Assembly (NCBI GenBank): GCA_963662155.1
Contig: OY759274.1
Coordinates: forward strand, 16,138,439-16,202,438
DNA length: 64,000 bases
Source of the DNA: Lamellibrachia columna
Lineage: Eukaryota > Annelida > Polychaeta > Sabellida > Siboglinidae
Direction: 5' to 3'
Positions 12,291-23,143 of this stretch are shown piece by piece. Positions within the stretch are counted from its first letter, which is position 1. Every line of letters starts with the position of its first letter. The notes beneath the pieces are model-generated. The model had not been told where the DNA came from. It worked only from the letters and a program-made list of their open reading frames with translations, and searched no databases. The translations under genes were made by a program, and so were the position numbers.

Positions 12291-12668
12291 AGAAGAGTTG
12301 TGGTTGGATCTAGGTTGTCGGAAGAGTTTCAAGTTAACATCGGTTAGAGGCAAGGAAGTGACCCTTTACTGTTTAACACGGTGCTGGCACTAATCACCAG
12401 GAAGATCAGCATAAAGGATGTTCTCAGGTAGGTGTTGTATGCAAATGATGTGGCCATGACAGCAGACAACAAACAAGAACTACAGGAAGTGTTGGAGGAA
12501 TGGAAGGGGGTGTTCAAGAAACACGGACTGAAAATGAGCCTGGAAAAGACAGAAGTGATGTGGGTTGGACATCAGAGAGAGGACTTGAACATTAGTTTGG
12601 ATGGTAAGGAGATCAACCAAGTGGATGGTTTTGTGCACCTTGGAGGAATGGTTAATGAGGATGGGCAT
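12285..12668 (+). pseudogene. RTE-like LINE reverse-transcriptase fragment, copy 1
   Basis: The frame reads RRVVVGSRLSEEFQVNIG, a TAG where Leu is expected (12345-12347), RQGSDPLLFN, another stop, then VLYANDVAMTADNKQELQEV and KMSLEKTEVMWVGH. This is the palm/thumb of RTE-type transcriptases. The catalytic motif is YAND instead of YADD, and two stops are present. Homology to copy 2 ends at GGGCATTCAG. Confidence 0.75.
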
Positions 12669-12758
12669 TCAGCCTATATTGTCATCCAGCAATGCAGCTG
12701 TAAATATTTGCACAACACAGTAACATAATCTTCTGATATGGTCATCTTTTTCTTCTAT

Positions 12759-13100
12759 TTAATTACCACTTTCATTTGGTTGAAGATGTTGGGGATAATC
12801 TTTGGCAACAGGAAAGAGAGAAGAAATGTAGTAGTGCGATTTAGTGGAGTTAGGGGATGTAGAAGGGGGGACAACCAAATAGGCCACAGCACTTTTTAAA
12901 GACCCTGGTTCCACAGTTAGTTGATCAAATACGGAAAACCAGAGACCAGTACGTTCACGCATGATATGCAATGTATTTTCTAGACTATCCGCCAGATCGC
13001 GCCACTTAAATAAATCGAAATACGTTGCTATTTTGGCCTGGCGTTGGCTGCATTGAAGCGTCAGTCTGGTTTGGACAACTTCATTACTAAAATAAACCAG
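12759..13100 (-). other. Exon-like open segment of an unidentified gene
   Basis: After acceptor TTTTTTGCAG (about 13101) the frame stays open for over 110 codons to a stop at 12759. It reads LVYFSNEVVQTRLTLQCSQR, then FDLFKWRDLADSLENTLHIM and WFSVFDQLTVEPGSL, a composition typical of globular protein. It is either a terminal exon or the start of a decayed gene. I do not recognise the family. Confidence 0.45.
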
Positions 13101-13139
13101 GCTGCAAAAAATGTCGAAAAGACGTATCAATATATAGAT

Positions 13140-14340
13140 GCGTAAACAGTTTGTGATGAAAGATCCCGGGTAACAAAATACTAAATGTGTGTCTTAATAC
13201 AACGTATTCAATAATAAACATGATATTTGTCATGCAATTGTCATCACAAACATTGAATCGAGCTATATATGTCAGACCTTACTTTCCCGGATGTAGTCAA
13301 GTAAACCATGGCAATTTATTCGCTTAGTTAATGCAGCAACTGAGGCAAAGTGAAATAAAAAAATTACTCCCAAAGTATCTCAATGCAACTTATATACCAT
13401 ATAAGTTAAACTTATCTCATACGAAGCCATAATTGAGTGTTAGGTCCTCAAAAATGGTGGTAGGTTGGATTGGTGGGAGATGGTACTCTCAAAACTGGTG
13501 GGACGTTGCCGCTCCCCTAAACAGGTGGGACTTAGGTTGAGACCCCTCCCATTACCGTTCTTAAAAGTACGAACGGTAGTAAAAATTAGTGGTGTTCTCC
13601 CTGTCCTGCTAATAAATATAACTTAGATAACTAGCTTACATCGTATGTAAAACTTAAAAATGTCTTCTTTGAAATAACGTCTGCAAACTGATAAGTATTC
13701 ACTAATGGATACCATTGTATATGTGTTTAAGTAGGAGTATCTCGGCGCGAAGCTTATTGAGCACAGGTGACCGACAAATCCAGCTGACGTGAGTGCCTAT
13801 TAGCTAAGGAGCTAGCAAGGTAGAGCTAGCAAAGTAGAACTCTGCTGAAGCTGTCTAATGCGTTACGCAATGCTTCCCACCATTTTCTGCAGTGACCGGA
13901 ATAGGAGCGGCCAGATGAATGCACGTGTTTACCAGACCCACCGTGACACTGTAATTGAACGACCGCCACATTACTAACTTGTTGAACAGAAATAGCCGCA
14001 CCTCGTGTTCGCATTAGTTAGTGCTAGACATACTTAACACATAAACCAAGGTTACAAATAACTTTCAATTTAATTTCACAAATCACCAATCATATACGAT
14101 AAAACATAACAATATAACATAACAAACAATTAGTTTCATGCAGATTATATACTAAGTATTTATTTAAGCATTTATTGAAGTATTTAAGTTTCACAGTACG
14201 ACACTGCCTAGGCATACACGAACGACATTGAATTCAACAGGCGAGCTTCTTGCGACACTGCCACGCCCGTAGCTGAAGGGCCCAATGGCAAATTCAAACA
14301 CGTAATCTAAACTACAGTTTTACCAAGTCTACTTCATTAA
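13140..14340. other. No supported gene
   Basis: AT-rich spacer with short frames only. Confidence 0.5.
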
Positions 14341-17281
14341 AAGATTTAACAAGATTTAACAAGATTTGCCATCCAAGCCAAAGGCCCAGATGGCAAGTGG
14401 ACAAGGAAGCCATTGGCTTATCGAGAGTCCAACAATGTTCATCTACTTATAGCCCGCCCTCCTGAGATATGTGTCAACCTTGTTTTTAAACATATTCACG
14501 CTGCTAGCAGTTACACAATCTGTTGACAATTTGTTCCATTCATTTATTGTCCTCTGTGAGAACGAGTGCTTCCTGATGTCCAATCTACATTGATCCTTTA
14601 CTAATTTTACCTCATGTCCTCTAGTTCTGCTATCCTTCTTGAGTGAGAAAAACATATTTCTATCAATATTTTCATACCCATTCAATATCTTAAAAACTTC
14701 AATCTGATCTCCTCTTAACCTCCTTGTCTCTAGAGTTGTTAAACCACATTCTTTCAGGCGTTCTTCATAACTAAGGTCTCTCAGTTCTGGAATCATTTTA
14801 GTTGCTCTCCTTTGTATGCGTTCAAGCGTATCTATATCCTTCTTACGATATGGTCTCCATGCTTGTATACAGTATTCTAAATGAGGTCTAACTATTGCTT
14901 TATAAAGAGGTATAATTAACTTTTTTCCCTTGTATGTTATGTTTCTTCTAATCAATCCAAGAATTTGATTACCCTTTGAAGCTGCAATACCACACTGCTC
15001 TGAAACTTTCATATCAGCGCTTATTGTAACTCCTAAGTCCTTTTCTTTTACAGTAGTACCCAGAACAGTATCTCCCATTCTATAGTTTACATTCAAGTTC
15101 CTATGTCCTGTATGTAGGCATTTACATTTCCCAAAATTGAACAACATCTGCCATTTCTCAGACCATTTCACTAATCTGTCTAGATCGTTTTGTAAATGTT
15201 GTTTATCACCATCAGTATTAACCTTTCTAAACAGTTTTGTGTCATCCGCAAATTTCAGTACGTTACTTGTTATACTGTCGTCCAAGTCATTGATATAAAT
15301 TAAGAATAATATAGGTCCTAATACTGATCCTTGAGGTACCCCACTCAAAACCGATTTCCAATTTGAAACTTCTCCATCTACTACAACTCGTTGTCTTCTG
15401 TCAGTCAGCCATTGTTCTATCCAGTCAGTTATGCTATCCCCGATACCATGGGCTTTTAATTTAAGTAGTAATCTTTGATGTGGCACTTTGTCAAAAGCTT
15501 TCTGAAAATCTAAGTAGATAATATCTACTGGCGATCCCATGTCTATCCACTTAGTGATTTCTTCCAAAAAACATAACATATTTGTTAAGCATGACCTCGC
15601 TTTAAGGAATCCATGTTGAGATGAATTTAATAATTTATGCTTAACGAGGAAGTCCACCATATGGTCTTTAATTAACCTTTCTAATAATTTACAAATCACT
15701 GACGTTAAACTCACTGGTCTGTAATTCTCTAACTTATTTCTCGAACCCTTTTTAAATAATGGTATGATGTTTGCTTCTTTCCATTCAAACGGAACAACTC
15801 CCTCTTTTAAAGACAAGTTGAATACTCTTGCAAGTGGTATACTGATTTGTTCTACTGTTTCCATTAGTAATTTTGGAGGAATCCCATCCACTCCCGGTGA
15901 TTTGTTATCCTTCATTGCCTTTATTTTCTTAGCTACCAATTCTGGAGTTACAACTAACGGACCTAAATAGTCAGATTTAGCCCCCTGAAATTTAGCATCA
16001 GCAACTGGTAATGAACTAATATCTTCTTTGGTAAACACTGAACTGAAGTAACCATTTAGGTCTTCCGCCATTAAAAACCCCTGTGATATTATATTTCCAG
16101 CACTGTCTTCTAGAGGTCCAACCTTGTCTTGTACGTTTTGTTTACTCCTGACATATGCATAAAAACTCTTGCTGTCATTTTTTATGTTACATGCTAGTTT
16201 TTGCTCATAGCTTCTTTTAGATTGTCTGATTTCAGTTGTAGCTGCATTAAGTGCCTCTTTGTATTTTGCATAGTCTTCGTCCTTTCTGGTACGCCTATAA
16301 ACCCTCCACATAGTTTGTTTTAGCATTATTTTTCTAATAGGCTCTTTTGACAAGTGTTTCTTTCTACACCGTTTTCCTTGTTTTTGGAAGGGAACAAATT
16401 TATCGATGATACTCTCAATTTCATATTTTAGAATATTCCAACATTCAATTGCGGTCTTATTCATCAGCATGTTATTCCAATCTAGCTTTGCTAAGTATTT
16501 TCTCATATCTTTGTAGTTACCTTTGTGGAAGTTTCTCTTGTACGTTTTCTTATTTTTACTTTCTGATTTTACATTGATGTCAAAATGTATTTGATTATGG
16601 TCACTATTACCCAATGGTTCAAATATTTTTACATTGTCCACTAATTCTTTTTGTGATGACAAAACTATATCTAATACATTTTCTCCCCTGGTTGGTTCTA
16701 GTACGTGCTGAGTAAGAAAGCTATCCTGGATTAAAAATAGAAATTGTTGGTCCTCAAACCCTGTGCTCTCTAGAGAATTCCATTGTATGTGTCCATGGTT
16801 AAAATCTCCCATTATGATACATTCCCCTTTACTAACTTCCTTTATAGCGTTTTTTATTTTTGTGTTGTCCTCTTCGTTTATGTTTGGACTTCGGTAAACT
16901 AATCCAATAGTTAATTTTGAATTTCCTGAAACAATTTTGCACCAAACAGCTTCATCGCAATCTGCTTCCCTTTCTAGTTTTATTTCATAAGCCTGAATAG
17001 ATTCTTTAACATATAAAATAACTCCCCCGCCCCTTCTTCCTATTCGATCTTTCCTAAACATTACATATCCTGTCAGTCCTAATTCAGCATCTGTTATATC
17101 TATGTTGGCCCATGATTCAGTTATACCAATTATGTGAGGGTCAATATCTTCTACCATAATGTTTAATTCGTTTTTCTTATTTACTATGCTCCTTGCATTT
17201 AAACATACGCATCTATAACCTTTTTCAGTGATGTTTTTCGGATGATTTGATATTGGTTTATCTGTGCTAGTGGCCTCTTAT
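14341..17281 (-). mobile_element. CR1-like non-LTR retrotransposon, nearly intact (copy A)
   Basis: Covers the 904-residue ORF, about 40 in-frame codons upstream of its first Met back to a stop near 17281, and a short 3' UTR. The 3' end (minus strand) finishes in a ten-base direct repeat, CTTGTTAAAT twice, as CR1-type elements do instead of poly(A). A second copy is at 52705-55548. Confidence 0.9.
14443..17157 (-). CDS. LINE endonuclease-reverse transcriptase (904 aa)
   Basis: Encodes an apurinic-type endonuclease and a reverse transcriptase, the enzymes that nick DNA and copy LINE RNA at the target. Visible motifs: IMGDFNHG (about 115-122), GNSDHNQ (about 183-189), YLDFQKAFDKVPH, GVPQGSVLGPILFLIYINDL and the catalytic FADD (636-639). 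The C-terminal domain contains LEYCIQAWRPY and LRDLSYEERLK. The conserved LNARSIVNKKNEL of the endonuclease start lies upstream of the first Met in an open frame, so translation may begin near 17280. No stop or frameshift interrupts it. Confidence 0.95.
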   Translation of the reverse strand: MVEDIDPHIIGITESWANIDITDAELGLTGYVMFRKDRIGRRGGGVILYVKESIQAYEIKLEREADCDEAVWCKIVSGNSKLTIGLVYRSPNINEEDNTKIKNAIKEVSKGECIIMGDFNHGHIQWNSLESTGFEDQQFLFLIQDSFLTQHVLEPTRGENVLDIVLSSQKELVDNVKIFEPLGNSDHNQIHFDINVKSESKNKKTYKRNFHKGNYKDMRKYLAKLDWNNMLMNKTAIECWNILKYEIESIIDKFVPFQKQGKRCRKKHLSKEPIRKIMLKQTMWRVYRRTRKDEDYAKYKEALNAATTEIRQSKRSYEQKLACNIKNDSKSFYAYVRSKQNVQDKVGPLEDSAGNIISQGFLMAEDLNGYFSSVFTKEDISSLPVADAKFQGAKSDYLGPLVVTPELVAKKIKAMKDNKSPGVDGIPPKLLMETVEQISIPLARVFNLSLKEGVVPFEWKEANIIPLFKKGSRNKLENYRPVSLTSVICKLLERLIKDHMVDFLVKHKLLNSSQHGFLKARSCLTNMLCFLEEITKWIDMGSPVDIIYLDFQKAFDKVPHQRLLLKLKAHGIGDSITDWIEQWLTDRRQRVVVDGEVSNWKSVLSGVPQGSVLGPILFLIYINDLDDSITSNVLKFADDTKLFRKVNTDGDKQHLQNDLDRLVKWSEKWQMLFNFGKCKCLHTGHRNLNVNYRMGDTVLGTTVKEKDLGVTISADMKVSEQCGIAASKGNQILGLIRRNITYKGKKLIIPLYKAIVRPHLEYCIQAWRPYRKKDIDTLERIQRRATKMIPELRDLSYEERLKECGLTTLETRRLRGDQIEVFKILNGYENIDRNMFFSLKKDSRTRGHEVKLVKDQCRLDIRKHSFSQRTINEWNKLSTDCVTASSVNMFKNKVDTYLRRAGYK

Positions 17282-17880
17282 TCTGCTTGAGACACCTCTA
17301 GGTAACCCCCCTGCACTTATATAAAGGCAAATATATATGTATATATGTGACAAAACTAACTCACCATGGTGTAGAAATGTAAAGCTGATCCACGAGAAGG
17401 CCAACATGTCTAACGTAGAGTTTCACCGTCTGCACACGTATCCGGTCCAGGACAAACTGCGGTGGTCATTCACTAAAACCCGTCCAGCTGGTTAATCTCG
17501 GAATGCCTCTGCTATCCTAGTGGCCTCTAGTGAGTGACTCAAGGTACCAACCATGCGATATAATAGTGCACAAATTAGGGTTACTTTCCCCCACTTTAAA
17601 GTTTAGAAATCCGCTGCTAAAATACATATGACAGTGGATTACTTAGGGGTATTGGGCCATATGACCCATCTGGCTGAAATCTGATTTTTTCCGAGTGTAA
17701 CCTGTTGCGCCGCCTCATAGAAGTAAGTTAAATTAATGAGTTACTATGATTGACTTGTCGAGATCCTAATTGGGCTATTTGTTTTTTTTTGTAGGGCCAG
17801 GTTACTCAGTTTGAACAGTGATGCTAGGTACAGGCAGTACCGGCGTCTTGCTTACAAATATTGACACTAGCTGTCTCTGT
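17282..17880. other. No supported gene
   Basis: Nothing recognisable between the LINE 5' end and the C-rich tract. Confidence 0.5.
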
Positions 17881-17892
17881 GTTTCTCTCTCC

Positions 17893-17940
17893 GCCCCCCC
17901 CTCCCCCCCCCCCTCCCCCCCTCCCCCCCCTCCCCCCCCC
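17893..17940. repeat. C-rich low-complexity tract
   Basis: Almost pure C with scattered T. The proline run in the open frame across it is an artefact. Confidence 0.95.
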
Positions 17941-18075
17941 AGCGCTTACCTGAACTCAAGGCGTTCCTTGTACGCAGCTCAGCACCTCTGGAACAATCTA
18001 CCTCTTGTCATGCTTGCCACAGAGTGCCATAACAGCTTCGAGATGCAGCTTCGGACTATTCTTTTAAAACTGGAT
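17940..18075 (+). pseudogene. LINE C-terminal fragment
   Basis: Reads NSRRSLYAAQHLWNNLPLVM and then ATECHNSFEMQLRTILL. This matches the 'FSYAAPHLWNSLP...S.N.FKS.LKT.L' tail found at the end of many CR1/jockey-like proteins. Confidence 0.6.
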
Positions 18076-18264
18076 ATGTTCTTTTTAAATGTGTGTGCAT
18101 GTTATGCTGGAAATATATTGATGCCATTTTTGCTATTTACTTTAAACTTATTTAACTTTATTACTATTCACTTTTGATTTATTTGAATTACTTATGTAAA
18201 TTGATGCATCTGCGCATGTGCGTATTTTGAAGCAAGGGCGTTGCTGGTTATAGATCGTGTGTAC

Positions 18265-18266
<2 letters not shown>

Positions 18267-18326
<60 letters not shown>
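18267..18326. repeat. (TA)n microsatellite
   Basis: About 60 bases of alternating AT. Confidence 0.95.
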
Positions 18327-18327
<1 letters not shown>

Positions 18328-18723
18328 ATATCATAATTAGCTGCACCAACGTGTGTGCATGGGGAAAATTATTTATAACATATATTTCCGCTTTTCCGTG
18401 CGTAGATGGGCAGGAATATATTTTACGGCCGAAAGTCGAAATTCATCCATTATTTCCTCTGGTTTACATTCTCTGTTATAATTCATTGCTATTATATACA
18501 ATACCTATTATTGTAGCTATAATATATTTACGTTATTAATAAACTGATGTCAACTACCGGCTCGTGGGCGAAGAGAACATCAGAAAATACAGTGGACGTG
18601 AAGTAACTTATTTTGAAACAGAACTGTATTGGAAGTGGCTAAAGAGAAAGGTTCTATAGGAGTAGATTGTGTATCGTATGCAGGCTTACAGAAAAAAGAA
18701 CGGTGTTGTTTGGATACAAGGTT

Positions 18724-18820
18724 AGTTTTCACGGAGAAGAATACATGAATGGAGCAACGTATCTACTAACTGTTTAAATACTAGCACTCTGAATATGTTT
18801 AAAACAAAACTGAGAGATAT
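18724..18820 (+). pseudogene. CR1-like LINE C-terminal fragment
   Basis: FSRRRIHEWSNVSTNCLNTS and then LNMFKTKLRDI align with the intact element's FSQRTINEWNKLSTDC and VNMFKNKVDTYL. Only the tail is left. Confidence 0.65.
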
Positions 18821-18829
18821 CTCATCAGG

Positions 18830-19680
18830 GTGGGTTACACAAATACGTAACAATGTTGCTCGAGAAAACTAAATGCAATGTTGTCCATTTGCTATCAGGA
18901 GTGTATTGTTTTTCGTGGCAATCATATTACAGAAGGCATTTAATTGCATCACCCAAAATGGTATCTAGGAAAATGATGACGAAACATAACATATATCAGC
19001 TTGGAGGACATAGCAGTAAAGGTTAAAGAGACGCAGAGACAATAAATCGGAGAGTTCCGGGATGATTTCTGAAAATGTCGCAGTTAAAAAAACAAGCTCT
19101 CAAAAGATGGTTCGTTCGTTCAGTTGCTACAGTTAGTGAGATCACCATTCTTTGGTATTTTTGTACAATGGTACCTTTGCACCAGTCATCGAAATTGCTG
19201 TTTTCCATTCATATCTTCATGAATAAGGGTAAGAGAAGTCTAAAATTCTGGTACGTACCCAACATTGGCTACACTCTACGACGGAGGGTGAGTGCGCATA
19301 AAGTCTGTTGGTTGAAGTCACCCATTGTTCCAGCCGCTAACTGAGTTGGTTCCATTCAACTATTATCTTTACAAAATCACAATTCTTAAATTGGTGTGTT
19401 TGGACTATAGGCGCTAATAAGAACCTGGAGTTATTGATTTGAAGTTTTTCAACGATATTAACGGTCACAATTTATGGCGGATCCAGTTTCTGAAAAAGGG
19501 GGGTGCCAAGTTTACCAGAAAATACACCAGATGGCAGTTTTTCTGCAGGATACATGCAGGCACGCACATAGTAGTCCGCCTTTTTATAATGCTACCCCTT
19601 TTGAAAGTGTACAATGACCTTATAACAGCGGTAGCCTCTCGTGAGGGAAATTATCATGGAAAAGTCTTAATAATAAGTCT
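18830..19680. other. No supported gene
   Basis: A dispersed repeat end (GGCGGATCCAGTTTCTGAAA, 19478) is the only recognised item. Confidence 0.5.
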
Positions 19681-19755
19681 TAATAACAACATTCTTCTTC
19701 ACATAACGGGCGGGTCCAGTCTAAAAAAAAAAGGGTGCACAGTTTTCCAATAATA
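19680..19755. repeat. Dispersed short repeat, copy 2
   Basis: Same-orientation copy of 9545-9620. It abuts the RTE fragment directly. Confidence 0.6.
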
Positions 19756-19756
19756 C

Positions 19757-20230
19757 GTAACTCAAGAAGCACGGACTGAAAATGAGCCGGGCGAAGACAG
19801 AAGTGATGTGGGTTGGACATCAGAGAGAGGACTTGAACATTAGTTTGGATGGTAAGGAGATCAACCAAGTGGATGGTTTGTGTACCTTGGAGGAATGGTT
19901 AATGAGGATGGGCATTCAGAGGTAGAAATGCGATGTCGGATACAACAGGGAGCGAATGCTCGAGGAAAGGTAGAGTGATTCAAGTTTAAAAGGAAAGTCC
20001 TGAGAGCTTGCGTTAAACCAGCATGCCTGTATCTGTATCTGGAGACAGTGATGTTGACAGAACAACAACAGCAGCTGTAAGTTTGGTTAGGGGTTCGTCG
20101 AATAACAAGAACAAAAAGGGTTGACGAAAGAAGGATGAACAACCTGAGGAAAGATGGGTCGCAACAGGGCAGCTGAACAGGAAGATTGGGGAGAAGCAAG
20201 GTGATATGGGCAGGCCACATGGTAAGGATG
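19757..20230 (+). pseudogene. RTE-like LINE reverse-transcriptase fragment, copy 2
   Basis: The first about 160 bases match copy 1 (KHGLKMS..KTEVMWVGHQRE, LNISLDGKEINQVDG). It then continues where copy 1 stops, with a frameshift, EVEMRCRIQQGANARGK, RRITRTKRVDERRMNNLRKD and VIWAGHMVRMDAD. The last is a typical RTE C-terminal region. Several frames and stops show it is dead. Confidence 0.75.
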
Positions 20231-20734
20231 GATGCAGACTAACTAGTAAAGAGAGTGGAAGAGAGAGGTGGAAAAACATCAAGAATGCAAGAAAACGGGA
20301 AGCTAACAGCTAAGATGGAAGGACTGCGTGTGGTGGGATACGAGAAGATCGGGGGAGGATGAAAGATGGAGAGGGGGCGGCCGATAGAAAAGTATGGAAA
20401 GAAACAACAAAAAGAGTGACTCGACAATATTTTACCTGACCCTAGCCCATGTACAGCAGGAAACTAAGAGGAAAAGCACCGTTAGTTTGGTAAAAAAAAA
20501 GTTATGTTTAATTAATCCAAGAATATGATCAACATTTTCATAAACAGTGTATAAATTGCTTATGAGAAAAAACATTTCAATGCATCATTTGCTAAATTTT
20601 AGCATCCCTCTACAGACATGGTGTTCTCTGACTATGATGCACCATTTAGAAAACTGGTGCCTATGACAGTGACATGATTCTCTCCAGAACCTTTTTCTCA
20701 TGACACACCTATCTCACTGACTGACTTATCTCAC

Positions 20735-20946
20735 GTGTGACGAGGCTGCCATCATTGTTGACCATGACGTTCCACAACTGGATATTGGACTGGAAGGTGG
20801 CGGCCACCATCATGTTACAGTTCTCCTGGCCAGTGTTGAGCACCTTGGCATTGAGGACCAACTTATCTATCAAATCCATCAGAAAAGTTACATAGATCTG
20901 TAGATCTGCTTCAATGAAACAGTTCGCACACCCACACTTTGATATT
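20735..20946 (-). other. Exon of a WD-repeat protein, possibly the KCTD3/SHKBP1-like copy
   Basis: Between acceptor TTTGCAG and donor GTGAGA the frame reads IDKLVLNAKVLNTGQENCNM then MVAATFQSNIQLWNVMVNND. It resembles the KCTD3 segment 'IERVALNAKV...MVAVASESSIILW'. The first third of the exon does not resemble KCTD3, so the true acceptor may be further in. Confidence 0.5.
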
Positions 20947-21390
20947 CTGCAAAGGACAACAATCTATCATATGTGTCTCTGTTTGAGCAATATGTATTTT
21001 CCCAGGTGGTTGTATTCATATAAATGACGTACTCTTCTTGACGACAGCATGCTCATAAAAATAAAATATCCTTTGACAAGAAAGATGTACAGTGAAATAA
21101 TAAATAACAAAAAAAATTGCCGCCAGGGAAAAATGCCAAATGGACCTGCTTAAAGGGGGGGTGAAGCACTCGAACAACCATAGCCCAAACATAATAACAT
21201 ACCATTTACAGTATATATCACCCTTATATGATGGGCGCAACGCCACAGTAATTTTGTAATATCCTTTTAAACTTTGCCATTATCTTCGCTGGGCAGCGCC
21301 ATATTGGTCTGCGGGGGGCTCAGCGGCAGAGTGGTTTGAGTACGAGCTCCTGGCACCGCATTCACACAGTAAAAACCTCTCGGAAAAACG

Positions 21391-21609
21391 GCCGAAACGC
21401 ATGGAAAATCGAATAAAAAGAAAACTGGTGTGCACTGGATGGCTCCTGGATATATCAACTAGTACTACAAATGCAAGGAAAAAACTTTTGATCGACTTCC
21501 GAGGAAGAATTTGCAGCGGAAAAGGTGGTTGCAAATGCGGAAATTGCCGTGTCCGCCAGCCGCAGGCTCTGCGAGTGACCACTTTTCCGATGCAGATTAC
21601 AAGACAAAA
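21391..21609 (+). other. Small Lys/Cys-rich open frame, unidentified
   Basis: A 72-codon frame beginning MENRIKRKLVCTGWLLDIST contains FRGRICSGKGGCKCGNCRV, a Cys cluster (CxxxxxxCxCxxC) that could bind metal. About 100 bases on, a basic stretch RKRQISEGRAMRRKRRDE ends at a donor-like GGTTAGTAA. No family is recognised and it may be a TE relic. Confidence 0.3.
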
Positions 21610-21789
21610 GACTATGTGATGAGCAAGGACAGACGGTGAGCATCAAGATGTCATTCTTGGTCAAAGACACCGTTCCATCTTAGATCTTTTTTTCCGCATA
21701 TGACCATGCATCTACAGACTATTCTGCGACAAGGAAACGTCAGATATCAGAGGGCAGAGCGATGCGTAGGAAGCGACGAGACGAAACCA

Positions 21790-22730
21790 GGTTAGTAAAT
21801 TGGATTACCGTTACCATTGTGACTTATCACTACGATTACAATATAGTTCCACCCCAATAAGCACAGCTGTGCTTCAACGTCAGCATATATATGACCCACA
21901 GTAAATCGAAATGTATGAATACAATAAAGTGCGAGTAAGTGTTAATAGTTTGATATAATTACGAGTGTTTTCCAATCCGCCGATTTATTTTCGACGTGAT
22001 CAGACGTACCGTCAATACGTGGCCATACTCAAAACAATAACAATAACTCAGTAAGTGCTACAGGATTATACTGCAGCCTTATAACATGGGCCATGGCGTA
22101 TGTACTAGGCAAAATTATTCAAGAAAATAATTTGATATTATTTATTGACAGTCATAATAAGTCTCATACTCCTGTGTTCTAAATGCCTAGAGAGCAAGCG
22201 GCAAGCGTAAGGCTAAGCCTGGGGGGGGTTAGATGCATGGGAGAAACACGACCAAAAGACAGTATAGACTATAGTGCAACAGAAGCCTACTGTTGCTGTT
22301 TACATTTCAAATTCTTTATGGAAATATTTAAATACACAAATACTTTCATTGTGATTAAGTGCAAATGCAGTTACAAAAACTTTTTAAAAGTATTTAAATA
22401 TTTAAGTAAAATGCATTTCACCCATGCAATGTCTAGCTGGATAGGAAACTAACTAAGGCATCGTCATCTACCCAGTTGAACACTGTCAGATTACATGTCT
22501 GCTTTCTATAATGACACTTTACAATTTCTGTCTGAATTCTTGTGACTTGACAATAAGGCAAAATTATATAAAATTAATTTGCTTTATTGATCAGATTAAA
22601 CCCCACATGTAATAACCGAATATCCGGAAGTTCATAAAGAGATGTATTAATTACATTTTATTCTAAGTCGACTGATAACACTGTAATGAATATCGTGGGG
22701 GGAGTATTAGTACAAGCTATACATATGAAG
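21790..22730. other. No supported gene
   Basis: AT-rich, nothing recognised before the hAT-like element. Confidence 0.5.
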
Positions 22731-22941
22731 GAAGTATATCAGGCATGGGGTCAATTCTGTTTTGTCAATTCCAAAAAATCAGTTCTAATTCCGCCTTGCA
22801 AAAAATCAATTCAAACTGTTAAAATCCTAGGCTAAAGAAAAATTCAAATCCAATTCGTTTTAATACAGTTTTATTTGTCACGTGTGCGCAATCATATTTA
22901 ATTAGATATGGTTAAAAAATTATTGTTCGTTAAATGCACAC

Positions 22942-22947
<6 letters not shown>

Positions 22948-22981
<34 letters not shown>
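22948..22981. repeat. (AT)n microsatellite inside the hAT-like element
   Basis: About 34 bases of alternating AT. Confidence 0.95.
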
Positions 22982-22984
<3 letters not shown>

Positions 22985-23143
22985 GTTTGCCATAAAAAAC
23001 TTTAAAATGGCATCCAGCCATTTCATATGTACTTTCTGCTGCGACACCTCTCCTGGATTTTTGCTAACAAAACCAGACATTTTGGACAACCCTGGACAGT
23101 TGGGTCATTAATCCGAGTTTTGAACAGTTTCCCCTGTTTATAT

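Noticed and set aside
11934..12347. 137-codon frame
   Set aside because: It crosses the 77-bp tandem array and runs into the RTE fragment; not a gene.
15764..15970. Plus-strand 68-codon frame (also at 54090-54296)
   Set aside because: Shadow of the LINE reverse-transcriptase frame, repeated only because the LINE is repeated.
17818..18177. Proline-rich 119-codon ORF
   Set aside because: Poly-C tract followed by a LINE tail.
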